Source: Arthrobacter endolithicus
GTDB lineage: Bacteria; Actinomycetota; Actinomycetes; Actinomycetales; Micrococcaceae
Direction: 5' to 3'
Assembly (NCBI RefSeq): GCF_026627425.1
Contig: NZ_JAPNLH010000001.1
Location: 124,001-188,000, forward strand
DNA: 64,000 bases
Below are positions 35,290 through 42,904 of the stretch, piece after piece. Numbering within the stretch: the first letter of the stretch is position 1; the number at the start of each line of letters is the position of its first letter. Under the pieces are notes generated by a model, which worked only from the letters and a program-made list of their open reading frames with translations, did not search any database and had not been told where the DNA came from. The position numbers and the translations under genes are program-made.

Positions 35290-35748
35290 GTGTTTGGAAT
35301 CAATACTCCGGAGCTGATCATCATTGCCATTGTGGCAGTCCTGGTGATTGGCCCCCAGCGGCTGCCCGAATACGTTGAAAAGCTCAAAAACCTGATCCGC
35401 GAGGTTCGTCGGATGGCGGCCGGCGCCCGGGAAACCATCAAGGACGAGGCCGGTCTCGATCTTGATGAGATCGACTGGAAAAAGCTCGATCCACGCCAGT
35501 ACGATCCCCGCCGGATCATCCGCGATGCACTGATGGACGACGACGAAACCCCGGTCAAGCCGGTCAGTGCAGTGGGCCCCGCGGCGGCTGCAGTGGGCGC
35601 GGCAGTACCGGAGAGTCTGTCTCTGGAAAAAAACGGTGACTCCACACTCATGTGGGGCGGTCCGGGGAGTGCTGGCGCCGCCAACGGTAGGGTTCTGGAC
35701 CGGCTGGCTGTCGGAGAACAGGCTCCTTTCGACGTCGAAGCCACCTAA
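35290..35748 (+). CDS. tatB: Twin-arginine translocase subunit TatB
   Basis: A 152-residue protein. A short N-terminal membrane helix (PELIIIAIVAVLVIGPQRLP) with the Gly-Pro hinge is followed by the amphipathic helix (YVEKLKNLIREVRRMAAGARET) and a charged C-terminal tail (IDWKKLDPRQYDPRRIIRDALMDDD). This gives the TatA/B fold, and the long acidic tail and conserved place after sigE favour TatB. It helps receive folded Tat substrates at the membrane with TatC, which is not in this window. It starts with GTG at 35290 with a weak ribosome site. Confidence 0.88.
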   Translation: MFGINTPELIIIAIVAVLVIGPQRLPEYVEKLKNLIREVRRMAAGARETIKDEAGLDLDEIDWKKLDPRQYDPRRIIRDALMDDDETPVKPVSAVGPAAAAVGAAVPESLSLEKNGDSTLMWGGPGSAGAANGRVLDRLAVGEQAPFDVEAT

Positions 35749-35780
35749 AGCCCGAGTGTGAAGCCCGAAGCGAGCTGACG

Positions 35781-36959
35781 CTAGCCGGGCCTGACGTCGA
35801 GTTTGAGCCCGGCGAGCCCGCGCGGGCGCAGCGCCAACCGGTCTGCAATCCCCTGCAGAGCCGTTGCGCTGGCCGCCTCCGGAGAGGCCAGTACTATGGG
35901 CGAACCGCTGTCGCCGCCCTCCCGCAGGGCAATTTCCAGCGGGATCTGGCCCAGCAGCGGGACCGGCGCGTTCATGGTCTGGCTCAGCCTTTCGGCCAGG
36001 AGTGCGCCGCCGCCGGAGCCGAACAGGTCCATGGTGCTTCCGTCCGGCAACATCAGAAATGACATATTTTCGATTACTCCCGCGACTTTCTGACCGGTCT
36101 GCAGCGCGATGGCACCGGCACGTTCTGCCACCTCCGCCGCCGCTGCCTGGGGAGTGGTGACCACCAAAATCTCCGCCTTCGGCAGCAACTGGGCGACGGA
36201 AATCGCCACGTCGCCCGTTCCGGGGGGCAAATCCAGGAACAGCGCGTCCAGATCCCCGAAGTAGACGTCGGTCAGGAACTGCTCCAGCGCCCGGTGCAGC
36301 ATCGGTCCCCGCCAGGCGACGGGCTGGTTACCGGTGATAAACATGCCGATGGAGATGACCTTGACGCCGTAGGCCACCGGTGGCAGGATCATTTCGTCCA
36401 CGCGGGTAGGACTCTGGGTAACGCCGTTCGACGTCAATCCCATCAGACCGGGTACGGAAAAGCCGTAGATGTCGGCGTCCACAATGCCCACCCGAAGGCC
36501 CTTGGCCGCCATGGCACAGGCCAGATTCACCGTGACACTTGACTTCCCAACGCCGCCCTTGCCGCTGGCCACCGCGTAGACACGGGTGAGGGAGCCGGGG
36601 TCGTTAAAGACAATGCCGCGGGTTGCGCCGGCTCCCTGGAGTTGTTCTTTCAGCGCCTGACGTTGCGCCACAGTCATCACGATGAGCTCCACTTCGACCC
36701 CGGTCACGCCGTGGACGCCGGCAAGCGCGCGGGCAGCATTGGTACGAATGGTGTCCCGCATCGGGCAGCCCGCGATGGTGAGCAGGACGACGGCGTGTAC
36801 CCGGCCGTCATCGTCGATGGTGACCTCTTTGACCATGCCCAACTCGGTGATCGGGCGCCGCAACTCGGGATCGATCACCGACGCCAAGGCGGCCTTCAGC
36901 GCGGCAGCCGATGGCAGAACCCCGCTTCCAGACGCCGTCAATCCTTCGGTTTCCGGCAT
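35781..36959 (-). CDS. mrp: Mrp/NBP35-family Fe-S carrier ATPase
   Basis: A 392-residue protein. An N-terminal MIP18/DUF59 domain (about residues 15-95, ASVIDPELRRPITELGMVKEV) is joined to a ParA-like P-loop domain with deviant Walker A GKGGVGKSS near 131-139. Motifs MFITGNQPVAWRGPM and LFLDLPPGTGD are typical of Mrp. It probably carries Fe-S clusters to apoproteins; the C-terminal CxxC of eukaryotic NBP35 is not seen. ATG 36959 follows the DUF1003 stop by one base, so the two genes are coupled. It is convergent with tatB. Confidence 0.93.
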   Translation of the reverse strand: MPETEGLTASGSGVLPSAAALKAALASVIDPELRRPITELGMVKEVTIDDDGRVHAVVLLTIAGCPMRDTIRTNAARALAGVHGVTGVEVELIVMTVAQRQALKEQLQGAGATRGIVFNDPGSLTRVYAVASGKGGVGKSSVTVNLACAMAAKGLRVGIVDADIYGFSVPGLMGLTSNGVTQSPTRVDEMILPPVAYGVKVISIGMFITGNQPVAWRGPMLHRALEQFLTDVYFGDLDALFLDLPPGTGDVAISVAQLLPKAEILVVTTPQAAAAEVAERAGAIALQTGQKVAGVIENMSFLMLPDGSTMDLFGSGGGALLAERLSQTMNAPVPLLGQIPLEIALREGGDSGSPIVLASPEAASATALQGIADRLALRPRGLAGLKLDVRPG

Positions 36960-36960
36960 A

Positions 36961-37584
36961 CTAGTTTCCCGATCTGGACCGCGCGCCGGCATTCCTGCCC
37001 GCCGGGACGCGCGGAAGGGAGGTGGTTTTCGGGGAGCCCTTACTGTCCCGGGAACTTTCCCGGACCGGCTGGGCATCGGCGTCCGCCTCGTTATCTTGGG
37101 CCGTGAGCAGCTCCTCCAGCAGCGACCGCAGCTCTGAGCGGACAAAATCGCGGGTTGCTACTTCGCGCAGCGAGATCCGCAGCGCGGCCACTTCGCGAGT
37201 GAGGTATTCCGTGTCGGCGAGGTTGCGCTCGTCCCGGGCACGGTCCTGCTCGATCGTCACCCGGTCCCGGTCGTCCTGCCGGTTCTGCGCCAGCAAAATC
37301 AAAGGTGCGGCGTACGAAGCCTGTGTGGAGAAGAACAGGTTCAGCAGGATAAAAGGGTACGGATCCCATTGGAAGCCGAACAGCCCGATCACGTTGAAGG
37401 CGATCCAGACAATGACAAAAATCGTCATGTAGAGCAGGAAATTTGCCGTGCCCATGTATCGGGCGAAGCGTTCGGCAAAGCGGCCGAACGTGTCAGGATC
37501 GGACGCGAAATTAGGCAGCATCCGGGAGCGCAGCTCGCGGGGGGTGTCCAGACCGCCGAGCTTGGTAGGGTGCTTCTCAGCCAA
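36961..37584 (-). CDS. DUF1003 membrane protein
   Basis: A 207-residue protein. The DUF1003 core has two membrane helices (about residues 48-68 and 77-97: LLYMTIFVIVWIAFNVIGLFGF, then the conserved WDPYPFILLNLFFSTQASYAAPLILLAQNRQ). A cytoplasmic charged helical region (RDRVTIEQDRARDERNLADTEYLTREVAALR) and a disordered basic tail follow. The function of the family is unknown. The start overlaps the end of the CBS/MgtE-N gene by 8 bases and the stop abuts mrp, so the three form one operon, as in Mycobacterium. Confidence 0.9.
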   Translation of the reverse strand: MAEKHPTKLGGLDTPRELRSRMLPNFASDPDTFGRFAERFARYMGTANFLLYMTIFVIVWIAFNVIGLFGFQWDPYPFILLNLFFSTQASYAAPLILLAQNRQDDRDRVTIEQDRARDERNLADTEYLTREVAALRISLREVATRDFVRSELRSLLEELLTAQDNEADADAQPVRESSRDSKGSPKTTSLPRVPAGRNAGARSRSGN

Positions 37585-38860
37585 AGCGGCCTCCTAGTTT
37601 TCTGATCGGGGCGCCGTCATCGTGGGTTCGCCAGTCGTCCGGGAGCAGATGGTCCAAGAGGTCGTCAACAGTCACCGCCCCCACCAAACGGCCGGCCTTA
37701 TTAACCACCGGCAGCGAGTTGAGGTTGTAGGAGGCCATGATATGGCTTACCTCGCTGACACTGGCGTGGTCCGAAACCGGCTCCAGCATGGTGTCTACAA
37801 TGCTTCCCAGCTGTTCTGGCGGGGCGCTGCGCAGCAGCTGCTGGATATGCACCACACCCAGGAATCGACCTGTCGGTGTCTCCAGCGGGGGCCGGCAAAT
37901 GAAAATAGCGGAGGCGAGCGCGGGGGAGAGTTCCTCGCTGCGCACATGCGCCAGCGCCTCGGCCACCGTCGCCTCCGGCGGGAGGATCACCGGTACCGGC
38001 GTCATCAGACCGCCGGCCGTGTCGTCGTCGTACTGCAGCAGCCTGCGGACGTCGTCGGCGTCGTCGGGATTCATCAACGCCAGCAGTTGTTCCGCCTTCG
38101 CGGGCGCCAGATCCGCCAGCAGGTCAGCGGCGTCGTCCGGGTCCATTTCCTCCAGCACGTCCGCCGCGCGCTCATTGTCCAGGGCGGAGAGCAGCTGAAC
38201 CTGGTCTTCCTCGGGGAGCTCCTGCAGCACATCGGCCAGGCGCTCATCCTGGAGCTCGCTGGCAACCTCGATGCGCCGCTTGTCCGACATTTCCTGCAGC
38301 GCGTCGGCGAAGTCCGCGGGCTTGAGGTCCTCATGCGTGGCAACAAACTGCCCGGCACCTTGCGGCTCGGTGTTCTCACCCTGATTCGCATCCGACCAGT
38401 CGATCAGCATGGTGTGCCCGCGGCGCAGACCCCGCAGCCGCGAGGTGGAGGATCCGCGGCGCACGAACAGCTGGCAGATCAGCCAGTCCCCGTTGCGCTG
38501 CTCTTCGAGGGCAATGTCCTCTACCACCGCGTCCCCGCTGCCATCGGTCAGTGTCACCTTGCGGTCAAAGAGCTCACCGACCACCAGCATTTCGGCGCCG
38601 CGCTGGTCAAAGCGGCGCAGGTTGACCAGCCCGGTGCAGATGATCTGCGTCTGCTCCATGGACGTCACACGGGTCATCGGCACAAAAACCCGCTTCTTGC
38701 CGGGAACCTCGACGACGATGCCGACGGCGTGCGGTGCGCCGGTGACGCCGCGGGCAAGCACGACAACGTCACGTAGTCGCCCCAGCCGGTCACCCAGCGG
38801 GTCGAAAACGTCGAGTCCGAGAAGGCGCGCAACAAAGACGCGCGAGGGATTGGTGCTCAC
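37577..38860 (-). CDS. PRC-barrel / MgtE N-domain / CBS-pair protein without membrane channel
   Basis: A 427-residue soluble protein. An N-terminal PRC-barrel-like region spans about residues 10-90 (LGLDVFDPLGDRLGRLRDVVV) and a second such half extends to about 165. An MgtE_N superhelix covers about 185-290, with repeated LQEL and DDAADLLADL units. A CBS pair covers about 295-410. The transmembrane channel of true MgtE is absent, so it is not a magnesium transporter by itself; it may sense Mg or nucleotides and regulate a partner. It starts with GTG at 38860 and is first gene of the operon with DUF1003 and mrp. Confidence 0.88.
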   Translation of the reverse strand: MSTNPSRVFVARLLGLDVFDPLGDRLGRLRDVVVLARGVTGAPHAVGIVVEVPGKKRVFVPMTRVTSMEQTQIICTGLVNLRRFDQRGAEMLVVGELFDRKVTLTDGSGDAVVEDIALEEQRNGDWLICQLFVRRGSSTSRLRGLRRGHTMLIDWSDANQGENTEPQGAGQFVATHEDLKPADFADALQEMSDKRRIEVASELQDERLADVLQELPEEDQVQLLSALDNERAADVLEEMDPDDAADLLADLAPAKAEQLLALMNPDDADDVRRLLQYDDDTAGGLMTPVPVILPPEATVAEALAHVRSEELSPALASAIFICRPPLETPTGRFLGVVHIQQLLRSAPPEQLGSIVDTMLEPVSDHASVSEVSHIMASYNLNSLPVVNKAGRLVGAVTVDDLLDHLLPDDWRTHDDGAPIRKLGGRFG

Positions 38861-39033
38861 TAGTACAGGCTACGTCGCGGGCCGCCGAATGCGGGAATTC
38901 CGGGCCGGATGTGGCCTTTGTTTCGGCCCCGAGGGCCTCCCGGCGGCGACGGGCGGGTCGGCGGCGGGGCGGGCGCGGGTTCACTGCCAGCGATATCCCT
39001 GCGCACCGTCAGCATCATGGGAGACAATGAAGT

Positions 39034-39957
39034 ATGGCAAACCTTTTTGGACGCACCCGCGGCGTGGACTCAGCTCGTGCTGTTCCCGCCGGAGACACCG
39101 TAGGCTCTTACACCTCCTACCTTGATGCCCAGAAGGCAGTGGACTACCTCGCGGACCAGAAATTCCCCGTTCAGCAGGTCTCGATTGTCGGCAATGATTT
39201 GAAAATGGTGGAACGGGTCACCGGTAAGCTCAGCTATCCCCGCGTAGCGCTCTCCGGGGCTTTGACCGGTGCCTGGTTCGGACTGTTCGTTGGCGTACTG
39301 CTCTCCTTCTTCGGCCCCAGCTCGGCCGGCGGCGGGGTCTCTTTGATGACTTCGATCCTGATGGGCGCCGCGTTCTGGATGCTGTTCGGTATTGCCAGCT
39401 ATGCAACACAGCGCGGGAAGCGGGACTTCACCTCGACCAGCCAGGTCCTGGCCTCCAGTTATGACGTTATTGTGGCCCCAGATGTTTCCTCCGACGCGCG
39501 CCGGCTGTTGTCCCAGCTGCCGATGAGCAAAGGCGCGGCGCATCCGGTCCAGGCAGCCCGGACGTATCAGCCGCCGGCTGCGCCCAACCAGCCGGGGCAG
39601 AACTACCCCGTTCAGAACTACCCCGGCCAGAATCAGCCGGCGCCGACTCCGCCGGACCGGCCGAATGGCTGGACCGATCCTTATGGCGCGTCCGGTGAAA
39701 CGGGCCAGAGCGCACCCGGCAACTCCCACGGCGTCCCCGTTGACGAGGCGCCGGTAGAAGGGGCTGTCGTGCCCCCCTCCGGCAAAACTCCCGGCACCTA
39801 CTCCGACCTGCCCGACGGCCGCCCGCAGTATGGCATCCGTCTGCCGCAGAACGCGCAGGACCAGCCGGCGGTGGAGGTCCCGCCCGTTCCGCAGCAGCAG
39901 CCGGCGGACGTTCCTGCCGAAGATTCCCGGCAGCCCGCGCCGCCTGCCGACAGGTAG
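39034..39957 (+). CDS. General-stress-protein-like membrane protein with repeated Pro/Gln tail
   Basis: A 307-residue protein. An N-terminal domain resembling GS-17M/heat-induced stress proteins (YTSYLDAQKAVDYLADQKFPVQQVSIVGNDLKMVERVTG) precedes two membrane helices (about 73-95 and 103-125), and a short strand-rich part follows. From about residue 175 the chain is disordered and Pro/Gln/Asn-rich, with QNYPV-QNYPG-QNQPA coded by 15-bp units. The homologue in Mycobacterium lies beside the CBS/MgtE-N gene too. It is divergent from that operon and ends before a strong hairpin. Function unknown. Confidence 0.85.
   Translation: MANLFGRTRGVDSARAVPAGDTVGSYTSYLDAQKAVDYLADQKFPVQQVSIVGNDLKMVERVTGKLSYPRVALSGALTGAWFGLFVGVLLSFFGPSSAGGGVSLMTSILMGAAFWMLFGIASYATQRGKRDFTSTSQVLASSYDVIVAPDVSSDARRLLSQLPMSKGAAHPVQAARTYQPPAAPNQPGQNYPVQNYPGQNQPAPTPPDRPNGWTDPYGASGETGQSAPGNSHGVPVDEAPVEGAVVPPSGKTPGTYSDLPDGRPQYGIRLPQNAQDQPAVEVPPVPQQQPADVPAEDSRQPAPPADR
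39598..39642 (+). repeat. 15-bp tandem repeat, 3 units, in stress-protein tail
   Basis: CAGAACTACCCCGTT, CAGAACTACCCCGGC and CAGAATCAGCCGGCG follow each other in frame, and a weaker related unit precedes them. They encode QNYPV, QNYPG and QNQPA. Confidence 0.8.
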
Positions 39958-40007
39958 CCGGTCAGCGCGAAACAGGGGCGTTCCCCCGAGGCCGGTTATG
40001 GCCCAAG

Positions 40008-40048
40008 ACGACGGCGGCCCGCACCGAAAAGGTGCGGGCCGCCGTCGT
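40008..40048. terminator. Long perfect hairpin between convergent genes
   Basis: An 18-bp perfect stem (ACGACGGCGGCCCGCACC and its complement) closes a GAAAA loop. It lies after the stress-protein stop and before the end of pepP. There is no T tract, but the stem strength and convergent position fit a bidirectional terminator of actinobacterial type. Confidence 0.75.
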
Positions 40049-40087
40049 CGTCGTGGCTCGGATGGGATGCGTGGCTTTGCCGAAACG

Positions 40088-41680
40088 TCAGTTGCCGGCT
40101 GCTGCTTCGGCACCGTAGATGCCGGCCATCCAGGATTCAACCTCGTCCGGGGTGCGGGGCAACGCCTCGCTCAGGTTAACCGGACCACTAGCGGTGATCA
40201 GGATGTCGTCCTCGATCCGGACGCCGATGCCGCGGTATTCGGCACCAATTCCCAGATCTTCTTCCTTGAAGTACAGTCCCGGTTCGATGGTGAAAATCAT
40301 CCCCTCGGTGATGACGCCGTCCAGGTACAGGTCCCGCTTGGCCTGCGCGCAGTCGTGCACGTCCAGGCCAAGGTGATGGCTGGTGCCGTGCGGCATCCAG
40401 CGACGGTGGTGCTGGCCTTCATCAGAGAGGGCGACTTCGGCGGAAACCGGCAACAACCCCCACTCTTGGAGCCGTGCAGCGAGGACCTCCATGGCCGCGT
40501 TGTGGACATCGCGGAACTTCCGGCCTGGGACGGCGACGGCGAAGGCGGCATCGGCAGCGTCCAGCACGGCCTGGTAGACCTTGCGTTGGATTTCGGTGTA
40601 TTTGCCGTTCACGGGAACGGTGCGCGTGACGTCTGCGGTGTAGAGTGACTCAGCCTCGACTCCTGCGTCGACCAGGATCAGCTCGCCTGCCTTGACCGCG
40701 CCGGTGTTCCGGGTCCAGTGCAGGATGGTGGCGTTGTTGCCGGCCGCGGCAATGGTGTCGTAACCGAGTTCGTTACCCTCCTCACGGGCCCGGGCAAAAA
40801 ACGCACCCTCCACGACACGTTCCCCGCGGGCATGGGTGATGGCGCGCGGAAGGGCCTTGATGATTTCCTCAAAGCCGGCAACGGTCGCTGCGACCGCAAG
40901 CTCCATCTGGCGCACTTCCCAGTCGTCCTTGATCAGCCGCAGCTCGGAAAGCGCCTCGGTGAGCTTGTCGTCGAGGGCGTCGAGGGCGCTCAGATCCAGC
41001 TGCTCGGGATCTTTGGCCGTGTTGTATCGGGCGGTGTCAACAAGGGCGTCAATGTTCTCATCAACCTTGCGGACCAGGCGGATGGAGACTCCGCCGACGG
41101 AAGGCTCCCCAACGTTCTTGGTGACAGCGATCTCCAATTCATCAAGGTGAGCCGTGGCCAGTCCCAATCGAGCGGTGAATTCCTCCAGCGTAGGCCGCGG
41201 GCCGATCCAGAATTCCCCCGAGCGGGCGTCGGCATAGAACTGCGTGGTGTCCCGGCCGGCCAGCGGGCGGAAGTACAGCGTCGCGTGATGGTTGCCGCCG
41301 TCATCGCCGGTGCCAACATCTGCCGGCTCCATGACCAGGACGGCGTCCGGTTCGTGATCCACGCCCAGACCCGTCAGGTGGGCGAACCCCGAATGCGGGC
41401 GGAAGCGGTAATCGGTGTCATTGGAGCGGACCTTCAATGGGCCCGCAGGAATAATCAAGCGCTCGCCCGGGAACTGCACAGACACGGCACGACGGCGGCG
41501 GCCGGCATGGTCTGCGACCTCCGCACGCTCCGGCAGGGTGAGCGGGGACGGCGCCCAGTTGCTGGCCATGAAAGCGCGGAAGGCCTCCGATTGAGGCTTC
41601 TGCGACCGGTTGTTCACGCGGTCCTCAAGGGGCTGTTGTGCGGATGCGGACTCTGGGGTGCTCTGCTGGGACTCATTCAC
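40088..41680 (-). CDS. pepP: Xaa-Pro aminopeptidase (aminopeptidase P)
   Basis: A 530-residue M24B metallopeptidase. The N-terminal aminopeptidase P domain (about 40-200) has FRPHSGFAHLTG. The pita-bread catalytic domain shows the first metal Asp in LILVDAGVEAESLYTADVTRTVPV, the His block in HGTSHHLGLDVHD, the Glu in FTIEPGLYF and the final Glu in GVRIEDDILIT. It removes the N-terminal residue from peptides with Pro in position two. A Ser/Gln-rich N-terminal 20 residues is extra. ATG 41680 is divergent from the PHP gene. Confidence 0.94.
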   Translation of the reverse strand: MNESQQSTPESASAQQPLEDRVNNRSQKPQSEAFRAFMASNWAPSPLTLPERAEVADHAGRRRRAVSVQFPGERLIIPAGPLKVRSNDTDYRFRPHSGFAHLTGLGVDHEPDAVLVMEPADVGTGDDGGNHHATLYFRPLAGRDTTQFYADARSGEFWIGPRPTLEEFTARLGLATAHLDELEIAVTKNVGEPSVGGVSIRLVRKVDENIDALVDTARYNTAKDPEQLDLSALDALDDKLTEALSELRLIKDDWEVRQMELAVAATVAGFEEIIKALPRAITHARGERVVEGAFFARAREEGNELGYDTIAAAGNNATILHWTRNTGAVKAGELILVDAGVEAESLYTADVTRTVPVNGKYTEIQRKVYQAVLDAADAAFAVAVPGRKFRDVHNAAMEVLAARLQEWGLLPVSAEVALSDEGQHHRRWMPHGTSHHLGLDVHDCAQAKRDLYLDGVITEGMIFTIEPGLYFKEEDLGIGAEYRGIGVRIEDDILITASGPVNLSEALPRTPDEVESWMAGIYGAEAAAGN

Positions 41681-41791
41681 CCCTTAAGTCTCTCACCGCG
41701 CCCCGACATGGGGCCACCGGCGGCAAGAAGCGGTTACCGGCGGCCCAGCCATGCGCGGGCGCACGCATCCGGGAGCGGCCGGACGTAGGCT

Positions 41792-42646
41792 GTGAGGGTG
41801 AGGATCGATCTGCATACCCATTCCAATGTTTCGGACGGAACCCAGCCGCCGGCCGTTTTGCTGGCCGCGGCTAGAGACGCGGCCCTGGATGTGCTGGCGT
41901 TAACCGACCATGATTCCACCGCAGGCTGGGCGGAAGCTGCCGCGGCAGCACGAGAGCTTGGGGTAGTGCTGGTCCCCGGCATGGAAGTGTCCTGCCGTAC
42001 GGCCGAGGGTATCAGCGTTCATTTGCTCTCCTACCTGCATGATCCGGCCGATCCCGGTCTACTCGAGGAAATCACCAAGGCCAAGGATGCCCGCCTTTCC
42101 CGCGCGACCCGGCTCGTGGAGCGGCTGGCCGAGGATTACCCGCTGAACTGGGATGACGTCACGCAGCATATTGCTCCCGGCGCAACAGTTGGACGGCCAC
42201 ATATTGCCGACGCCCTGGTGGCCGCCGGAATTGTGGAAGACAGGGCTGAGGCCTTTGGAACCATGCTCTCCTCCCATTCGCGGTACTACGTGTCGCATTA
42301 TGCGCCGGACCCGATACTGGCGGTTGAGCTGGTGCGGGCGGCCGGGGGAGTGCCGGTTTTTGCCCATCCAGTCGCCTCGGCCCGGGGACGTGTGGTTTCG
42401 GACCAGACGTTCGAGGACATGATTGACGCCGGACTGCTGGGCGTTGAGGTGGATCACCGGGATAATCCGGAGGAGGGCCGTGTACGGCTACGGGCCCTGG
42501 CGGCGCGGCACGGTTTGCTGATGACCGGTTCGTCGGATTACCACGGTGCCGGGAAGCCTAATTTGCTGGGGGAAAACCTCACGGCGCCGGAGGTGCTGAG
42601 GCGGATTGAGGAGCTGGCCAGCGGCACACCGGTGATTCGCCCTTAG
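41792..42646 (+). CDS. PHP-domain phosphoesterase
   Basis: A 284-residue PHP-family hydrolase. Metal-binding motifs are DLHTHSNVSDG (near residues 6-16), LTDHDS (near 36-41), VPGMEVSC, FAHPVA and the C-terminal TGSSDYHG. The stand-alone size and order of motifs match the YciV/RNase AM and 3',5'-nucleotide bisphosphate phosphatase group rather than DNA polymerase or histidinol phosphatase. It starts with GTG at 41792 (a second GTG at 41798 is possible). It is followed by a toxin-gene remnant on the other strand. Confidence 0.88.
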   Translation: MRVRIDLHTHSNVSDGTQPPAVLLAAARDAALDVLALTDHDSTAGWAEAAAAARELGVVLVPGMEVSCRTAEGISVHLLSYLHDPADPGLLEEITKAKDARLSRATRLVERLAEDYPLNWDDVTQHIAPGATVGRPHIADALVAAGIVEDRAEAFGTMLSSHSRYYVSHYAPDPILAVELVRAAGGVPVFAHPVASARGRVVSDQTFEDMIDAGLLGVEVDHRDNPEEGRVRLRALAARHGLLMTGSSDYHGAGKPNLLGENLTAPEVLRRIEELASGTPVIRP

Positions 42647-42682
42647 CCGGAATTGGTATTTCGGACTGGTCGTGTCCCGGGA

Positions 42683-42840
42683 TCAGACGGCGATCACGCG
42701 GACCAGGTCTTCGAGGCCCGCGAAGTCCTCGGCGTTACGGGTATACAGATCGTGACCTTTTGCGTATGCGGTTGCCAGCGCGCCGACCTCCTCACGGGAG
42801 ATGATGAAGTTTCCCCCGTGGCAGCCGCGAGCTCAGCTCA
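42683..42840 (-). pseudogene. Remnant of a VapC-type PIN-domain toxin gene
   Basis: Read on the minus strand, the frame ending with TGA at 42685-42683 gives the C-terminus of a PIN ribonuclease: REEVGALATAYAKGHDLY, then TRNAEDFAGL and LVRVIAV before the stop. LYTRNxxDF is the usual last active-site block of VapC toxins. The frame is closed by a stop about 50 codons upstream with no start, and no antitoxin or N-terminal PIN half is nearby. This looks like the 3' third of a decayed toxin gene. It was too short and lacked a start for routine gene calling. Confidence 0.65.
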
Positions 42841-42848
42841 ATGACGCC

Positions 42849-42880
42849 GCTGGCCAACACACCGAAGTGTGCGGGCCAGC
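42849..42880 (-). terminator. Helicase terminator hairpin with UUCG loop
   Basis: On the minus strand GCTGGCC-CGCACAC, loop TTCG, GTGTG-TT-GGCCAGC fold into a strong hairpin 25 bases after the helicase stop. C(UUCG)G is an extra-stable tetraloop. No long T run follows. Confidence 0.65.
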
Positions 42881-42904
42881 ACCGATGTCTCATTGGGTTT
42901 TGTG

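Noticed and set aside
37622-38776. 384-codon plus-strand frame opposite the CBS/MgtE-N gene
   Set aside because: The minus strand has CBS and MgtE-N domains; the opposite frame has none.
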